Source: Borrelia sp. HM | Lineage (GTDB): Bacteria > Spirochaetota > Spirochaetia > Borreliales > Borreliaceae | DNA: 64,000 bases | Direction of reading: 5' to 3' | NCBI RefSeq assembly: GCF_019669085.1 | Contig: NZ_AP024401.1 | Coordinates: forward strand, 248,001-312,000 | Shown: one piece after another, positions 1-8,866 of the stretch | How the letters are laid out: each line of letters begins with the position of its first letter | Position numbering within the stretch: position 1 is the stretch's first letter | Position numbers and translations under genes: made by a program | Notes under the pieces: generated by a model | What the model was told of the DNA's origin: nothing | What the model saw: only the letters and a program-made list of their open reading frames with translations | Database searches by the model: none

Positions 1-1131
1 AACTTGATTATTAACATCAATGATTGAAGATGAAATTTTAGAATCAATCTTATCTGCTTTTAAAAGTTTAACAAATGTCTTTCTTAAAACACTATACTTA
101 TAAACACCATACTTTGAAGATATAATAATATTATTCCCTGTAAAATCACTGCTAAGTCCTTCTATTGATTCAAGAGAAGTTGCAATAGAATATAAATGAT
201 TACCACTAGTATCAAAAACCTCAATAGAATTTTTTGGAGAATCAGCTACATAAATATTACCATTTAAATATGTAATACCAGTAGGGCCCAAGAGTCCAGG
301 ATATCCAACAGTTTTAAAGCCAAAATACAAAATAAAATTACCCTTAACATCAAATTTACTTATCCTCTTATTACCCCATTCACTAACATAAATATAATTT
401 CTCTCATCAACTGTCATATACTGTGGTGCAAGCAATTCGCCAGCTTCAGTGCCTTTTTTCCCAATTGAACCCCTTTTAATACCAAAAGTTTTATCATATA
501 TTCCAATCTCATCATTTGAATATAGTGTTACATATAGTAATTTTCCAAGCTCAATCATATCATAAGGTGATCTTAAAGAAGTTATTCCATCTTTAACCAG
601 AACATTAATATTATTATTAGCATCAAAATGTAATATTTCATTTCCTACAAAATTAACAGCATAATATCCACCATATTGATTGGCTTTCAAAGATGTAATT
701 TGATATCCATTTGGCCGCCTGTAAATAGAATTATCAAGAAAAGCAACTTGAATAAAGTTATCAACATCAAGTTCATTATTCAATGATATACCTCTTCTTT
801 GCTCAATTGTAGATATTAATTGTCTAAGATAGGCTACTTTATACCCCTTGAATTGTAAATTCCGCCATTCCATTAAAGCTTCCTCAACATATCCTAATCT
901 ATAATAAACATTACCTATCCAAAAATGATAATCAAGATTGTTTGGGTCAAAACTTAAAAGTTTTTTAAAAGACAAAAGAGCATCATCATAAAGTCCATCA
1001 TTATAAGAATTAAGTGCCCATCGCAATTCTTCTTGAGCATCCTTTTTGGTAACTATACCCTGAGCATTTAAAATCAATGCATTTCCAAAAAACAAAATAA
1101 TTATATTAAAAATTAAAATTATTCTCTTCAT
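1..1131 (-). CDS. TPR/NHL-repeat secreted protein (3' end cut by window)
   Basis: The ORF begins at the ATG at 1131 and stays open to base 1, giving 377 codons without a stop, so the C-terminus lies outside the window. The first 24 residues are a hydrophobic signal peptide ending near NAQG. Residues about 30-90 look like TPR helices (SFDPNNLDYHFWIGNVYYRL). From about residue 120 on there are repeated six-bladed-propeller units of NHL type (for example LLAPQYMTVDERNYIYVSEW, followed by GPTGITYLNGNIYVADSP). NHL propellers usually bind proteins or glycans and are not catalytic. The protein probably sits in the periplasm or envelope. It is divergent from lnt across a palindromic spacer. The family call is good, but the function is unknown. 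The syntenic B. burgdorferi gene is, from memory, BB0236. Confidence 0.8.
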   Translation of the reverse strand, partial: MKRIILIFNIIILFFGNALILNAQGIVTKKDAQEELRWALNSYNDGLYDDALLSFKKLLSFDPNNLDYHFWIGNVYYRLGYVEEALMEWRNLQFKGYKVAYLRQLISTIEQRRGISLNNELDVDNFIQVAFLDNSIYRRPNGYQITSLKANQYGGYYAVNFVGNEILHFDANNNINVLVKDGITSLRSPYDMIELGKLLYVTLYSNDEIGIYDKTFGIKRGSIGKKGTEAGELLAPQYMTVDERNYIYVSEWGNKRISKFDVKGNFILYFGFKTVGYPGLLGPTGITYLNGNIYVADSPKNSIEVFDTSGNHLYSIATSLESIEGLSSDFTGNNIIISSKYGVYKYSVLRKTFVKLLKADKIDSKISSSIIDVNNQV

Positions 1132-1177
1132 AATTAAGCAAACACTATAAAAATTTGACATTATTAAACAAAACATA

Positions 1178-1262
1178 TTATCTATATTATACTATGTAAA
1201 TGTTTGTATATTAATATCTGTGATATTAATATACAAACATTTACATAGTATAATATAGATAA
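1178..1262. repeat. 41-bp-arm perfect palindrome with mirrored promoter-like boxes
   Basis: Bases 1178-1218 and 1222-1262 are exact reverse complements around a 3-base centre (tgt). Because of the symmetry, each arm carries the same outward-facing -10-like box (TATAAT at 1249-1254 on plus, its mirror at 1186-1191 on minus). A TTAATA box lies 17 bases upstream at 1226-1231, with its mirror on the other strand. Both flanking genes, lnt and the NHL protein, point away from it. It could be a two-way promoter, a cruciform, or a strong 5'-UTR hairpin if transcription starts from the TTGACA at 1155-1160. Confidence 0.9.
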
Positions 1263-1276
1263 AAAAAAGAGGGTAA

Positions 1277-2830
1277 ATGAAAACAAAATATTTTTGTCTA
1301 GCTGCTTTTTCAGGAATTCTTACAACTCTAGCAATTCCAAATGAAATAGAAAATATGGGATATTCAATTATTGGGTTAATTGGATATATACCACTCTTCA
1401 TTGCATTAATAAAAACAAAAGATAAAAAAACTATTATTTATTTAACAATCTTTTACTTCTTAATAGCTAATAGTCTACAAAATTTTTGGCTTGCATTTTT
1501 TAAAGCATTTGGACTACTTACATTTTTAGGAGCAGTATCAGGTTATACTCTTCACTCGTTAGTTCTGGGATATTTATTATGTTATTCATTAAATGCTTTC
1601 AAAAATAAAACATTAACCTTAGCTATACTTTTCACATTCTATGATTATGCTAAATCAATCGGATTTGGTGCATACCCTTGGGGATTTTCAGCTTTCATGG
1701 TCAATAACTTTAATGAACTTATACAAGTAGCCGACATTTTTGGAGTGTTTTTTGTATGCTTTATTGTTTACTTTCTTAATGCGGGACTTGCAAATTTTTT
1801 TGTAGAACAAAACAAAATAAACACATTAAGCCTTTTGCTTTGTATCCTACTTGTAAGTACATCTTTTGCTTACGGAATCATTAAAAAAATAGAACTAAAT
1901 CCAATTTTAAAAAAAGAAATAGACACTCTAAACATTGCAGCCATACAACTAAATGGTGCTCCTTGGACTAGCAATCATAAAGCAGAAATTAAAAAATCTA
2001 TTAAACTTACAAAACAAGCTTTAAAAAAATATCCAGATACAGAACTTGTACTTTGGAGTGAAGGAGTATTAAATTTACCATTTGACTCTTATAGAAATAA
2101 TAATACCTATTATTATAACGAAGAATTACTTAAATTATATGATTCAATAAATGAACTAATAATCAACAATAAAGCTCATTTTATTATTGGATCACCTTCA
2201 AATGTAAACAGAAAGTTACTAACACATGAAAATTCAGTTTATGTAATAAAACCTAATCTCCAAATAGCAAATATATATTCTAAAATATTTTTAGTTCCAT
2301 TTGCAGAAAAAATACCATTTGATAACTACGAACCCGTAAGAAAATTCTTTTATGAAAACTTTAATATCCAAGCAAACATCAATGGAAATAAACTTGAAAT
2401 CTTTAAACTAAAAAAATTCAATTTGGCCCTATTAATATGCTATGATGACGCATTTCCAGACCTTGCAAGAAATTATAAAAGACAAGGTGCAAACCTATTA
2501 TTAAATTTCTCAAATGACTCTTGGTCAAATACAAATTCATCAGAATGGCAACACTTTGTAGTAGCCAAATTTAGAAGTATAGAAAATGGAATTAAAACCG
2601 TTAGAACTACAAACTCTGGAATAACCGCTATAATAAATGAATATGGAGAAAATGTTAAAAGTTTAGAAACATTTAAAGAAGGATACCTAACATCAAAAAT
2701 AAAATTATCCCCAAGATTCACAACAATATATGAATATATAGGGGAATTATTTGTATATATTTTAGCAATAATGATTGTAATTATGACATTAAGAGCCTAC
2801 TTTATTGAAGAAAGTAGCCATTTATCATAA
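1277..2830 (+). CDS. lnt: Apolipoprotein N-acyltransferase
   Basis: This inner-membrane enzyme adds the third acyl chain to the N-terminal cysteine of lipoproteins, a central step in Borrelia, whose surface is dominated by lipoproteins. About 200 N-terminal residues form a multi-pass membrane region, followed by a nitrilase-fold domain. The catalytic triad can be placed: E262 (LVLWSEGVL), K336 (IYSKIFLVPF) and C388 (LALLICYDD). These match the Glu-Lys-Cys spacing of E. coli Lnt (E267/K335/C387). The 517-residue length is normal. The start ATG follows an AGAGGG only three bases away, a short spacing. Its last 34 bases overlap the end of the convergent gene at 2797-3567. Confidence 0.95.
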   Translation: MKTKYFCLAAFSGILTTLAIPNEIENMGYSIIGLIGYIPLFIALIKTKDKKTIIYLTIFYFLIANSLQNFWLAFFKAFGLLTFLGAVSGYTLHSLVLGYLLCYSLNAFKNKTLTLAILFTFYDYAKSIGFGAYPWGFSAFMVNNFNELIQVADIFGVFFVCFIVYFLNAGLANFFVEQNKINTLSLLLCILLVSTSFAYGIIKKIELNPILKKEIDTLNIAAIQLNGAPWTSNHKAEIKKSIKLTKQALKKYPDTELVLWSEGVLNLPFDSYRNNNTYYYNEELLKLYDSINELIINNKAHFIIGSPSNVNRKLLTHENSVYVIKPNLQIANIYSKIFLVPFAEKIPFDNYEPVRKFFYENFNIQANINGNKLEIFKLKKFNLALLICYDDAFPDLARNYKRQGANLLLNFSNDSWSNTNSSEWQHFVVAKFRSIENGIKTVRTTNSGITAIINEYGENVKSLETFKEGYLTSKIKLSPRFTTIYEYIGELFVYILAIMIVIMTLRAYFIEESSHLS

Positions 2831-3567
2831 TGTTTTATAAAAGATAAAGTCTGAATATCTGTCCAAAATGGGATTTTCTTAGTAAAATCATTCCTCTTAG
2901 CCTTAACTTTAACAATATAAGAATTATCGGTATCTTTTATAATACTTAAAGACTTGAAGTCATAAAAATCATCAAATGCAAGATAATTTAAATCTTCCTC
3001 AGAAATATACCCTGAATTAACCTTTAAACTTGCAATAAAATCATCCTTGGACTTAACTTTTCCTAAAACTTTAATCTCATCAGATATAACGGAATTAAAT
3101 AAATCAACATTCTGCAAAAGAAGAGCTCTTACAAATTTATTAAACTGAAATTTAACTGCCTGTTCTTTATGTTTCTCTCGTTCTACATTTGCAATGTATT
3201 CTATCTTAGGGGCATTTGTTACTTCATTAATTTCAATCTTGTCATGAGTTATTCCTGGAATATCATCAAGCTTAATATCATCAAATGCAAGATAACTAGG
3301 CTCACCTTCTAATTTAATTTTAGAATCAATTTCTTTTACAGCAATCTTAAGATTAACTTCTTCTTTTAATTTTGGATAAATTTCCAAAGCTTTTTTTTGA
3401 AAACTTCGCCCCTTTTTAACTTTTCCCACATTAATATATCTTTGTCCAACTTCATAATAAAAAATAGCAAGTTCTTTTTGCCTATCATCAACCAAAGAAG
3501 CATTTTCTGCAAATAAATTTATAAAAACAAAAGAAATAAATAAAAACAATAACACCAATTTTTTCAT
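2797..3567 (-). CDS. Secreted protein of unknown function with helical N-terminus
   Basis: I start it at the ATG at 3567 because GGAGG lies five bases upstream. The longer reading begins at a TTG that itself overlaps this ribosome site. The product is about 256 residues with a clear signal peptide (MKKLVLLFLFISFVFINLFA). Next comes a TPR-like stretch (AIFYYEVGQRYINVGKVKKG), a charged middle and a C-terminal domain of about 120 residues rich in aromatic and beta residues, ending WLLSSIK. That last domain resembles the small SnoaL/NTF2-like fold in general pattern only. It is probably periplasmic. Its end overlaps the convergent lnt by 34 bases. No family was recognised with confidence. Confidence 0.8.
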   Translation of the reverse strand: MKKLVLLFLFISFVFINLFAENASLVDDRQKELAIFYYEVGQRYINVGKVKKGRSFQKKALEIYPKLKEEVNLKIAVKEIDSKIKLEGEPSYLAFDDIKLDDIPGITHDKIEINEVTNAPKIEYIANVEREKHKEQAVKFQFNKFVRALLLQNVDLFNSVISDEIKVLGKVKSKDDFIASLKVNSGYISEEDLNYLAFDDFYDFKSLSIIKDTDNSYIVKVKAKRNDFTKKIPFWTDIQTLSFIKHYDKWLLSSIK

Positions 3568-3626
3568 GCTAACCTCCAATAAAATCTATTCATACTCAAA
3601 AAAACAAATATCAAGTTTATAAGCAA

Positions 3627-4232
3627 TTATATTATAAGTTTATCTTTAATAAAAGCAATAATTTTGCTTTTATGTATATCATCAAAAATATTAATATTAT
3701 CGTAATTAAATCTCAATTTTGGAGACAAATCATAATTATCATACCAACTTAAATATTTTTCATTAAGGTCTTGAAGATAATCTCTAGAAATATCTGTCTC
3801 AAAATTTCTATTTCTATTTTTAATACGACGCTCAGCTTCATCCACACTACAATCAAGATAAATCATCAATACAGGTTTTTGAGAATGCTCCAGCATATTA
3901 CTAAGCAAATCAAGGTATATCATATATTCATCATCAGAAATATATCCATTCTCATTTAAAAGAGAAGCAAACACACGATCACCATAAATAGACCTATCAA
4001 GTATTCCTCCTTTAGTTCTACATATATCCTTTATAAGCTTAAATCTCTCATTTAAGAAATTAATCTGGATTGAAAAAGCCCACCTGGACTTATCCTTATA
4101 AAATTTATCTAACATTTTTAATGTGAATTCATTATTCAATTCAGTGTAAAAAGGAATATTAAATTCACTAGACAAAAAATGACCAAGCGTAGTTTTTCCT
4201 ACTCCAATTAAACCTTCAATTACAATTACCAA
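3627..4232 (-). CDS. dck: Deoxynucleoside kinase (dNK family)
   Basis: It phosphorylates deoxynucleosides to deoxynucleoside monophosphates with ATP, a salvage step that matters in an organism with little nucleotide biosynthesis. The P-loop EGLIGVGKTT is at residues 6-15, the family DRS motif at 79-81 (GGILDRSIYGDR), and an arginine-rich lid is near 136-143 (RIKNRNR). I chose the TTG at 4232 because CCTCC at 4240-4244 (a GGAGG ribosome site on the minus strand) is seven bases upstream and the protein then begins MVIVIEGLIG like its family. Upstream in-frame codons encode a hydrophobic stretch that is unlikely to be translated. The length is 201 residues. Whether it prefers deoxyadenosine or deoxyguanosine cannot be read from the sequence. 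Confidence 0.9.
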   Translation of the reverse strand: MVIVIEGLIGVGKTTLGHFLSSEFNIPFYTELNNEFTLKMLDKFYKDKSRWAFSIQINFLNERFKLIKDICRTKGGILDRSIYGDRVFASLLNENGYISDDEYMIYLDLLSNMLEHSQKPVLMIYLDCSVDEAERRIKNRNRNFETDISRDYLQDLNEKYLSWYDNYDLSPKLRFNYDNINIFDDIHKSKIIAFIKDKLII

Positions 4233-4373
4233 ACTTGTGCCTCCAAAATTTATAAACAATATCAATAGCCAATTCAAAATAAGATTATTTAAACATATAA
4301 AAACATACAATATCAAGTAAAAAACGTTTAAAAAAAGAATGCAATAGTATTGAAATTAGAATTTTTTAAACCA

Positions 4374-4402
4374 TTGACATTAATAGAAATAAAAAATAAA
4401 AT
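4374..4402 (+). promoter_or_regulatory. Consensus-like sigma-70 promoter upstream of micro-ORF
   Basis: TTGACA at 4374-4379, a 17-base spacer, then TAAAAT at 4397-4402. Transcription would start near 4409. It lies nearly 700 bases before glpF and about 50 bases before the short ORF at 4458, so it probably drives that ORF or a small RNA. Confidence 0.55.
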
Positions 4403-4457
4403 TTTTAGTAGGTCAAACGATTTTATATTCTTCAATTCTATGCTCAGGAGAACGTAA

Positions 4458-4520
4458 ATGGACATCAACTCCGTCTTAATCAATTTGGATAAGAAAAAAA
4501 CATTATCTGATAGTAATTAA
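4458..4520 (+). CDS. 20-codon ORF with strong ribosome site (small gene or gene remnant)
   Basis: ATG at 4458, TAA at 4518-4520, product MDINSVLINLDKKKTLSDSN. An AGGAG at 4446-4450 lies seven bases before the ATG and a near-consensus promoter lies about 50 bases further up, so translation is plausible. Past the stop, other frames carry more lysine-rich coding-like sequence (KKITKKINQ, then LVKGGKKNLLLQQK). This fits the 5' end of a gene broken by frameshifts. It could also be a true small peptide or the 5' part of a regulatory RNA. No similarity was recognised. Confidence 0.35.
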   Translation: MDINSVLINLDKKKTLSDSN

Positions 4521-4847
4521 AAAAATTACTAAAAAAATAAATTAATCAACTAGTAAAGGGAGGTAAGAAAAATCTACTGCTACAACAAAAAATATCAATA
4601 AAATAAAAGCATTAATTAAATGCCATAATTCATATAAAATGAATCATAATTATTGATTATACTAAATATAAAAAAGGTAACGGTCACCATTGGCAAACAT
4701 ATCTACGAATCAGAATTTTTTTCTTTTATATTTCAATGCCTATTGTTTTAAATAGATCAAAATTTAAGATAGTAAACATCTCAATTGACGTATAAAAGAA
4801 AAAATAATACTTAGCAAAAACAAAAATGCTTAAATGAAATCGTGAAT

Positions 4848-4878
4848 TTGACAATAAGCTTAATAATTTAAGTATATT
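4848..4878 (+). promoter_or_regulatory. Probable glp operon promoter
   Basis: TTGACA at 4848-4853 and TATATT at 4873-4878, with a 19-base spacer (17 is ideal). The expected start near 4885 leaves an untranslated leader of about 185 bases before glpF. From memory, the B. burgdorferi glpFKD transcript also has a leader of about 195 bases, which supports this placement. The leader may be a post-transcriptional control site. Confidence 0.5.
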
Positions 4879-5071
4879 AATACATATTAGAAAAGATATT
4901 ATGAAGTAAAATCAAATGGAAAACTATAAAAACATCTTATAACATTAAAAATATTGTTTTGGCAATAAACACACAGACTTATCAAAGAAACAATAAATTT
5001 AATTAAATACTATAGATATTTTAAAAAGTTAATTTCAAATTAAGTTTTTGTAATACAAGGAGGTTAAAATT

Positions 5072-5857
5072 ATGATTTGTTGTACACGATTTAAGGAATT
5101 TTTTGCAGAATTTTTAGGAACATTTATTCTTCTAGCCCTTGGAACAGGTTCTGTAGCAATGACAGTCTTATTCCCATCAAATCCACCCATAGATGGAGAA
5201 ATAATAAAAGGAGGCTATACCAATATAGTACTTGGATGGGGATTAGGTGTAACATTTGGAGTTTATACATCTGCAAGAATTAGTGGTGCACATCTTAATC
5301 CTGCTGTGAGTATTGGATTAGCTATTATTGGTAGATTCCCAATGTCAAAACTTTTTCATTACATTTTAGCACAAATGCTTGGAGCATTTTCTGGAGCTCT
5401 AATGACACTAATTGTATTTTACCCTAAATGGATAGAAATAGATCCTGCATTTGAAACTACCCACGGTATAATGTCAACTTTTCCTGCTGTGCCTGGTTTT
5501 TGGTCTGGATTTATTGACCAGATATTTGGAACATTTTTACTAATGCTTTTAATTTTAGTTGTTGGAAACTTTGTCAAGGAAGCTTGTCGAAAGCTAATTT
5601 TTCCTCTTATTATTGGAGCAATAGTTTTATCTATTGGAATAAGCTTTGGGGGAATGAATGGTTATGCTATTAATCCAGCAAGAGATTTAGGGCCAAGAAT
5701 ACTATTACTACTCACTGGTTTTCAAAACCACGGTTTTGATGAAATAAATGTATTTATGATTCCTATATTAGGACCAATAATTGGTGCAATCTTAGGAGCC
5801 ATAGTTTATGAATTTATTTTATCAGACAAAGATGAAAAGTTTACTTTGAAAGATTAA
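5072..5857 (+). CDS. glpF: Glycerol uptake facilitator (aquaglyceroporin)
   Basis: This inner-membrane channel admits glycerol by diffusion; GlpK then traps it as glycerol-3-phosphate. Six membrane segments and two half-helices are evident. The two signature loops are NPA at residues 76-78 (GAHLNPAVS) and NPA at 201-203 (YAINPARDLGPR). R204 forms the selectivity filter, and the following D205 is the residue typical of glycerol-conducting rather than water-only channels. The length is 261 residues. AAGGAGGT at 5057-5064 is a near-perfect ribosome site eight bases before the ATG. It is the first gene of a five-gene glycerol/G3P operon. Confidence 0.97.
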   Translation: MICCTRFKEFFAEFLGTFILLALGTGSVAMTVLFPSNPPIDGEIIKGGYTNIVLGWGLGVTFGVYTSARISGAHLNPAVSIGLAIIGRFPMSKLFHYILAQMLGAFSGALMTLIVFYPKWIEIDPAFETTHGIMSTFPAVPGFWSGFIDQIFGTFLLMLLILVVGNFVKEACRKLIFPLIIGAIVLSIGISFGGMNGYAINPARDLGPRILLLLTGFQNHGFDEINVFMIPILGPIIGAILGAIVYEFILSDKDEKFTLKD

Positions 5858-5937
5858 CAAACAACAATCAAAATAATTTATATAAACAACTAGCATGATT
5901 TAGTTATTAATAATATTGAAGAAGGAGAAAAGTTACT

Positions 5938-7431
5938 ATGAAATACATTTTATCTATTGACCAAGGTACGACAAGTTCAAGAGCTATAATATTTGACAAG
6001 AATGCTAATATAAAAGGATTAGCACAAAAAGAATTTTCACAAATTTATCCATATCCAAGTTGGGTTGAACATAATCCAAATGAAATATGGAGTTCTCAAT
6101 TAGGAGTAATAACAGAAGCTTTAGCAAATGCAAGAGCTTTTCCTAATGAAATTGCAGCCATTGGCATTACAAATCAAAGAGAAACTACCATTATCTGGAA
6201 CAGACACACAGGAAGTCCAATTTACAACGCAATAGTCTGGCAAGATAGAAGGACAGCACAATTTTGCGAGGAATTAAAAGCAAAAGAAAAAGATAAAATT
6301 ATCTTACAAAAAACAGGACTTGTATTAGATTCTTACTTTAGCGGTACAAAAATAAAATGGATATTAGACAATGTTGCAGGAGCAAGAGAATGCGCGGCAA
6401 AAGGAGAACTATGTTTTGGAACAATAGACAGCTGGATAATCTGGAATCTTACTAAAGGTAAATTACATATTACAGATTATTCTAACGCATCAAGAACTAT
6501 TCTTTTCAATATTAAATCACTTGAATGGGATGATGAGCTACTACAAATATTAGATATCCCAAAATCAATTTTACCTACAGTTAAACAAAGTTCTGAGATA
6601 TATGGTAAAACTGATGCTTCCATATTAGGAACAGAAGTCATTATTTCAGGAATTTCAGGAGACCAGTTTGCAGCAACATTTGGACAAGCATGTCTTCAAA
6701 AAGGAATGGCTAAAAATACATATGGAACTGGATGCTTTTTAACCGTCAATATAGGACAAAAAGCTATTATTAATAATAAACAAAAAATTTTAACATCAAT
6801 TGCATGGGCTAAACAAAATATAATGACGTATGTTTTTGAGGGAAGTGTTTTTATTGGAGGGGCTGTAATTCAATGGTTGAGAGACAATTTAGAACTATTT
6901 AGAAAAAGTGCTGATTCAGAGGCACTAGCCGCTTCAGTAAATGATAATGGAGGTATTTATTTCGTACCGGCATTTGTAGGACTTGGAACACCTCATTGGG
7001 ATTCTTACGCTAGAGGAATGATTATTGGGATTACACGAAGCTCAACAAAACAACATATAACAAGGGCTGCTCTTGAAAGCATTGCCCTGCAAAGCTTTGA
7101 CGTACTAACTGAAATGAAAAACTCCATTCAAGGATTTACAATCAAAGAATTAAGAGTTGATGGAGGAGCTAGCACAAATAATATGCTTATGCAATTCCAA
7201 GCTGATATTCTACAATGCAATGTTGTTAGACCAAAAATAACTGAAACTACTGCTCTTGGCGCAGCTTATCTGGCAGGACTTGCTGTTGGATACTGGACAA
7301 GTGTCCAAGAAATTACAAACCTTTGGAAATCAGGTAAAATATTTGAACCTTCCATGGAAAAAAGCAAACGAGAAGATATAATTTATAACTGGAATAAAGC
7401 AATTGAAAGAGCAAAGGCTTGGATTCAATAA
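5938..7431 (+). CDS. glpK: Glycerol kinase
   Basis: It phosphorylates glycerol to sn-glycerol-3-phosphate with ATP in the cytoplasm. FGGY-family fold, 497 residues, full length. The N-terminal phosphate-binding loop is at residues 8-15 (DQGTTSSR). The substrate Arg-Glu pair is R81-E82 (ITNQRETT), and the catalytic Asp-Gln pair lies in [10 protein letters not shown]. The second ATPase half contains the [13 protein letters not shown] segment. AAGGAG stands ten bases before the ATG. The gene follows glpF after 80 bases with no terminator visible, so it is probably co-transcribed. The G3P made here feeds GlpD or lipid synthesis. Confidence 0.98.
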   Translation: MKYILSIDQGTTSSRAIIFDKNANIKGLAQKEFSQIYPYPSWVEHNPNEIWSSQLGVITEALANARAFPNEIAAIGITNQRETTIIWNRHTGSPIYNAIVWQDRRTAQFCEELKAKEKDKIILQKTGLVLDSYFSGTKIKWILDNVAGARECAAKGELCFGTIDSWIIWNLTKGKLHITDYSNASRTILFNIKSLEWDDELLQILDIPKSILPTVKQSSEIYGKTDASILGTEVIISGISGDQFAATFGQACLQKGMAKNTYGTGCFLTVNIGQKAIINNKQKILTSIAWAKQNIMTYVFEGSVFIGGAVIQWLRDNLELFRKSADSEALAASVNDNGGIYFVPAFVGLGTPHWDSYARGMIIGITRSSTKQHITRAALESIALQSFDVLTEMKNSIQGFTIKELRVDGGASTNNMLMQFQADILQCNVVRPKITETTALGAAYLAGLAVGYWTSVQEITNLWKSGKIFEPSMEKSKREDIIYNWNKAIERAKAWIQ

Positions 7432-7462
7432 TATTTAATACATGCAATGGAGATATTTAATT

Positions 7463-8833
7463 ATGAAAAAATTGTTTGATTTTCTAAAACCAGAACCTCA
7501 TATGAAAAATCAAGTAAATAAAAAAATACAAGATTCCCTATATAGAAAACTAAGACTTCAAATATTCATTTCAATCTTTATTGGATATGCTGGATTCTAT
7601 TTAACAAGAAAAATCTTTGCTTTCATTATGCCAGAACTTGAAAAAGAAGGTTTCAGCAAAGGTCAATTAGGAATAATTTTATCTGGAGTTTCAATTGCAT
7701 ATGGATTTTCTAAATTTATTATGGGAAATGTATCGGATCGAAGTAATCCTAGATATTTTTTAACATTAGGACTATTCCTTACAGCAGTAATTACCATTAT
7801 ATTTGGATTATTTCCATGGAACTTAATTAGCACTAAAAATGCAATAATATTAATGTTCATTTTAATGTTTGCAAATGGATGGGTTCAAGGAATGGGATGG
7901 CCTGCATGTGGACGAACTATAGTCCACTGGTGGTCCAAAAAAGAAAGGGGCATCACTGTTGCCACTTGGAACTTAGCTCACAATATAGGCGGAGGAACAA
8001 CTGGAATCATATCTTCTTGGGCTTTGCTCCACTTTCAAGAATGGCAAGCCATACTTTATGTACCAGCAGGAATAGTAATAGGCATTGCAATATTTGTTTT
8101 AATGACACTAAGAGATACGCCTCAATCTGTAGGCTTACCGCCAATTGAAGAATACAAAAATGATTATCCTGATAACTATACAGACAATGCAGAAAAAGAA
8201 CTCAGCACAAAAGAAATATTTGTCAACCATGTCTTTAATAACAAACTGCTATGGTATATAGCTATTGCTAATGCTTTCATATATTTTATAAGATACGGTG
8301 TTCTAGACTGGGCACCATCATATCTTTTACAAGTAAAACACTTTTCTATAAAAGATTCAGGATGGGCATATTCTCTTTATGAATTTTCAGCTATTCCTGG
8401 AACAATAATTTGCGGATGGATGTCTGATAAAATTTTTAAAGGAAGAAGATCAGAAACCGGAATAATTTTCATCACTGCTACTCTTATTACAATATTTATA
8501 TATTGGCAGTTACCAGAAAATAATCCAACATTGACAATTATTCTATTAGCAATAATAGGATTTTTAATCTACGGTCCTGTTATGCTAATTGGTCTTCATG
8601 CCCTTGACCTTGTACCAAAAAAAGCTGCAGGCACAGCAGCGGGATTTACAGGACTATTTGGATATATAGGGGGTTCTGTTACTGCCAGCGCCATTACGGG
8701 CTTTGTATTGCAATACTTTAGCTGGGACACATATTTTTATCTATTAATAGCTTCATGTATATTTGCAATAATATTTATAAGTCTAACTTTGAAGAAAGAG
8801 AAAAAATTAATGACATTTAATCAAATACAATAG
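7463..8833 (+). CDS. glpT: Glycerol-3-phosphate:phosphate antiporter (MFS)
   Basis: This inner-membrane major-facilitator antiporter imports sn-glycerol-3-phosphate in exchange for phosphate. Twelve membrane helices are apparent. Family signatures match E. coli GlpT closely: YLTRKIFAF with the first substrate arginine, GMGWPACGRTIVHWWSKKER with the transport histidine, and RYGVLDWAPSYL with the second substrate arginine. I start it at the ATG at 7463, which has GGAG ten bases upstream; the in-frame ATG at 7442 has no ribosome site. That gives 456 residues. It lies between glpK and glpQ, and as I recall it is absent from Lyme-group Borrelia. With GlpQ it lets the cell use G3P released from phospholipid debris. 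Confidence 0.96.
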   Translation: MKKLFDFLKPEPHMKNQVNKKIQDSLYRKLRLQIFISIFIGYAGFYLTRKIFAFIMPELEKEGFSKGQLGIILSGVSIAYGFSKFIMGNVSDRSNPRYFLTLGLFLTAVITIIFGLFPWNLISTKNAIILMFILMFANGWVQGMGWPACGRTIVHWWSKKERGITVATWNLAHNIGGGTTGIISSWALLHFQEWQAILYVPAGIVIGIAIFVLMTLRDTPQSVGLPPIEEYKNDYPDNYTDNAEKELSTKEIFVNHVFNNKLLWYIAIANAFIYFIRYGVLDWAPSYLLQVKHFSIKDSGWAYSLYEFSAIPGTIICGWMSDKIFKGRRSETGIIFITATLITIFIYWQLPENNPTLTIILLAIIGFLIYGPVMLIGLHALDLVPKKAAGTAAGFTGLFGYIGGSVTASAITGFVLQYFSWDTYFYLLIASCIFAIIFISLTLKKEKKLMTFNQIQ

Positions 8834-8866
8834 AATTTATCTAAAAATAGAAGGCTAATAAATATG

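Larger units (their letters stand above)
4233..5071. other. 839-bp divergent intergenic region (dck / glpF)
   Basis: This is by far the longest gene-free stretch in the window. It holds a consensus-like plus-strand promoter (4374-4402), a 20-codon ORF with its own ribosome site (4458-4520), an orphan GGGAGGT ribosome-site-like sequence at about 4558-4564 with no ATG after it, and the probable glpF promoter (4848-4878) with a leader of about 185 bases. Short protein-like stretches in shifting frames after 4520 could be remains of a decayed gene, but none is long enough to identify. No tRNA or strong terminator was seen. Confidence 0.7.

Noticed and set aside
4640-4795. Stop-to-stop frame of about 51 codons (contains KKGNGHHWQTYL)
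   Set aside because: It lacks an upstream start codon and ribosome site, and a frame this long is expected by chance; at most a relic.
7442-7462. Upstream in-frame ATG for glpT
   Set aside because: No ribosome site precedes it, while the ATG at 7463 has GGAG ten bases upstream.
7879-8148. 89-codon plus-strand ORF inside glpT
   Set aside because: An alternative frame within a conserved transporter, with Cys/Arg-rich nonsense composition.
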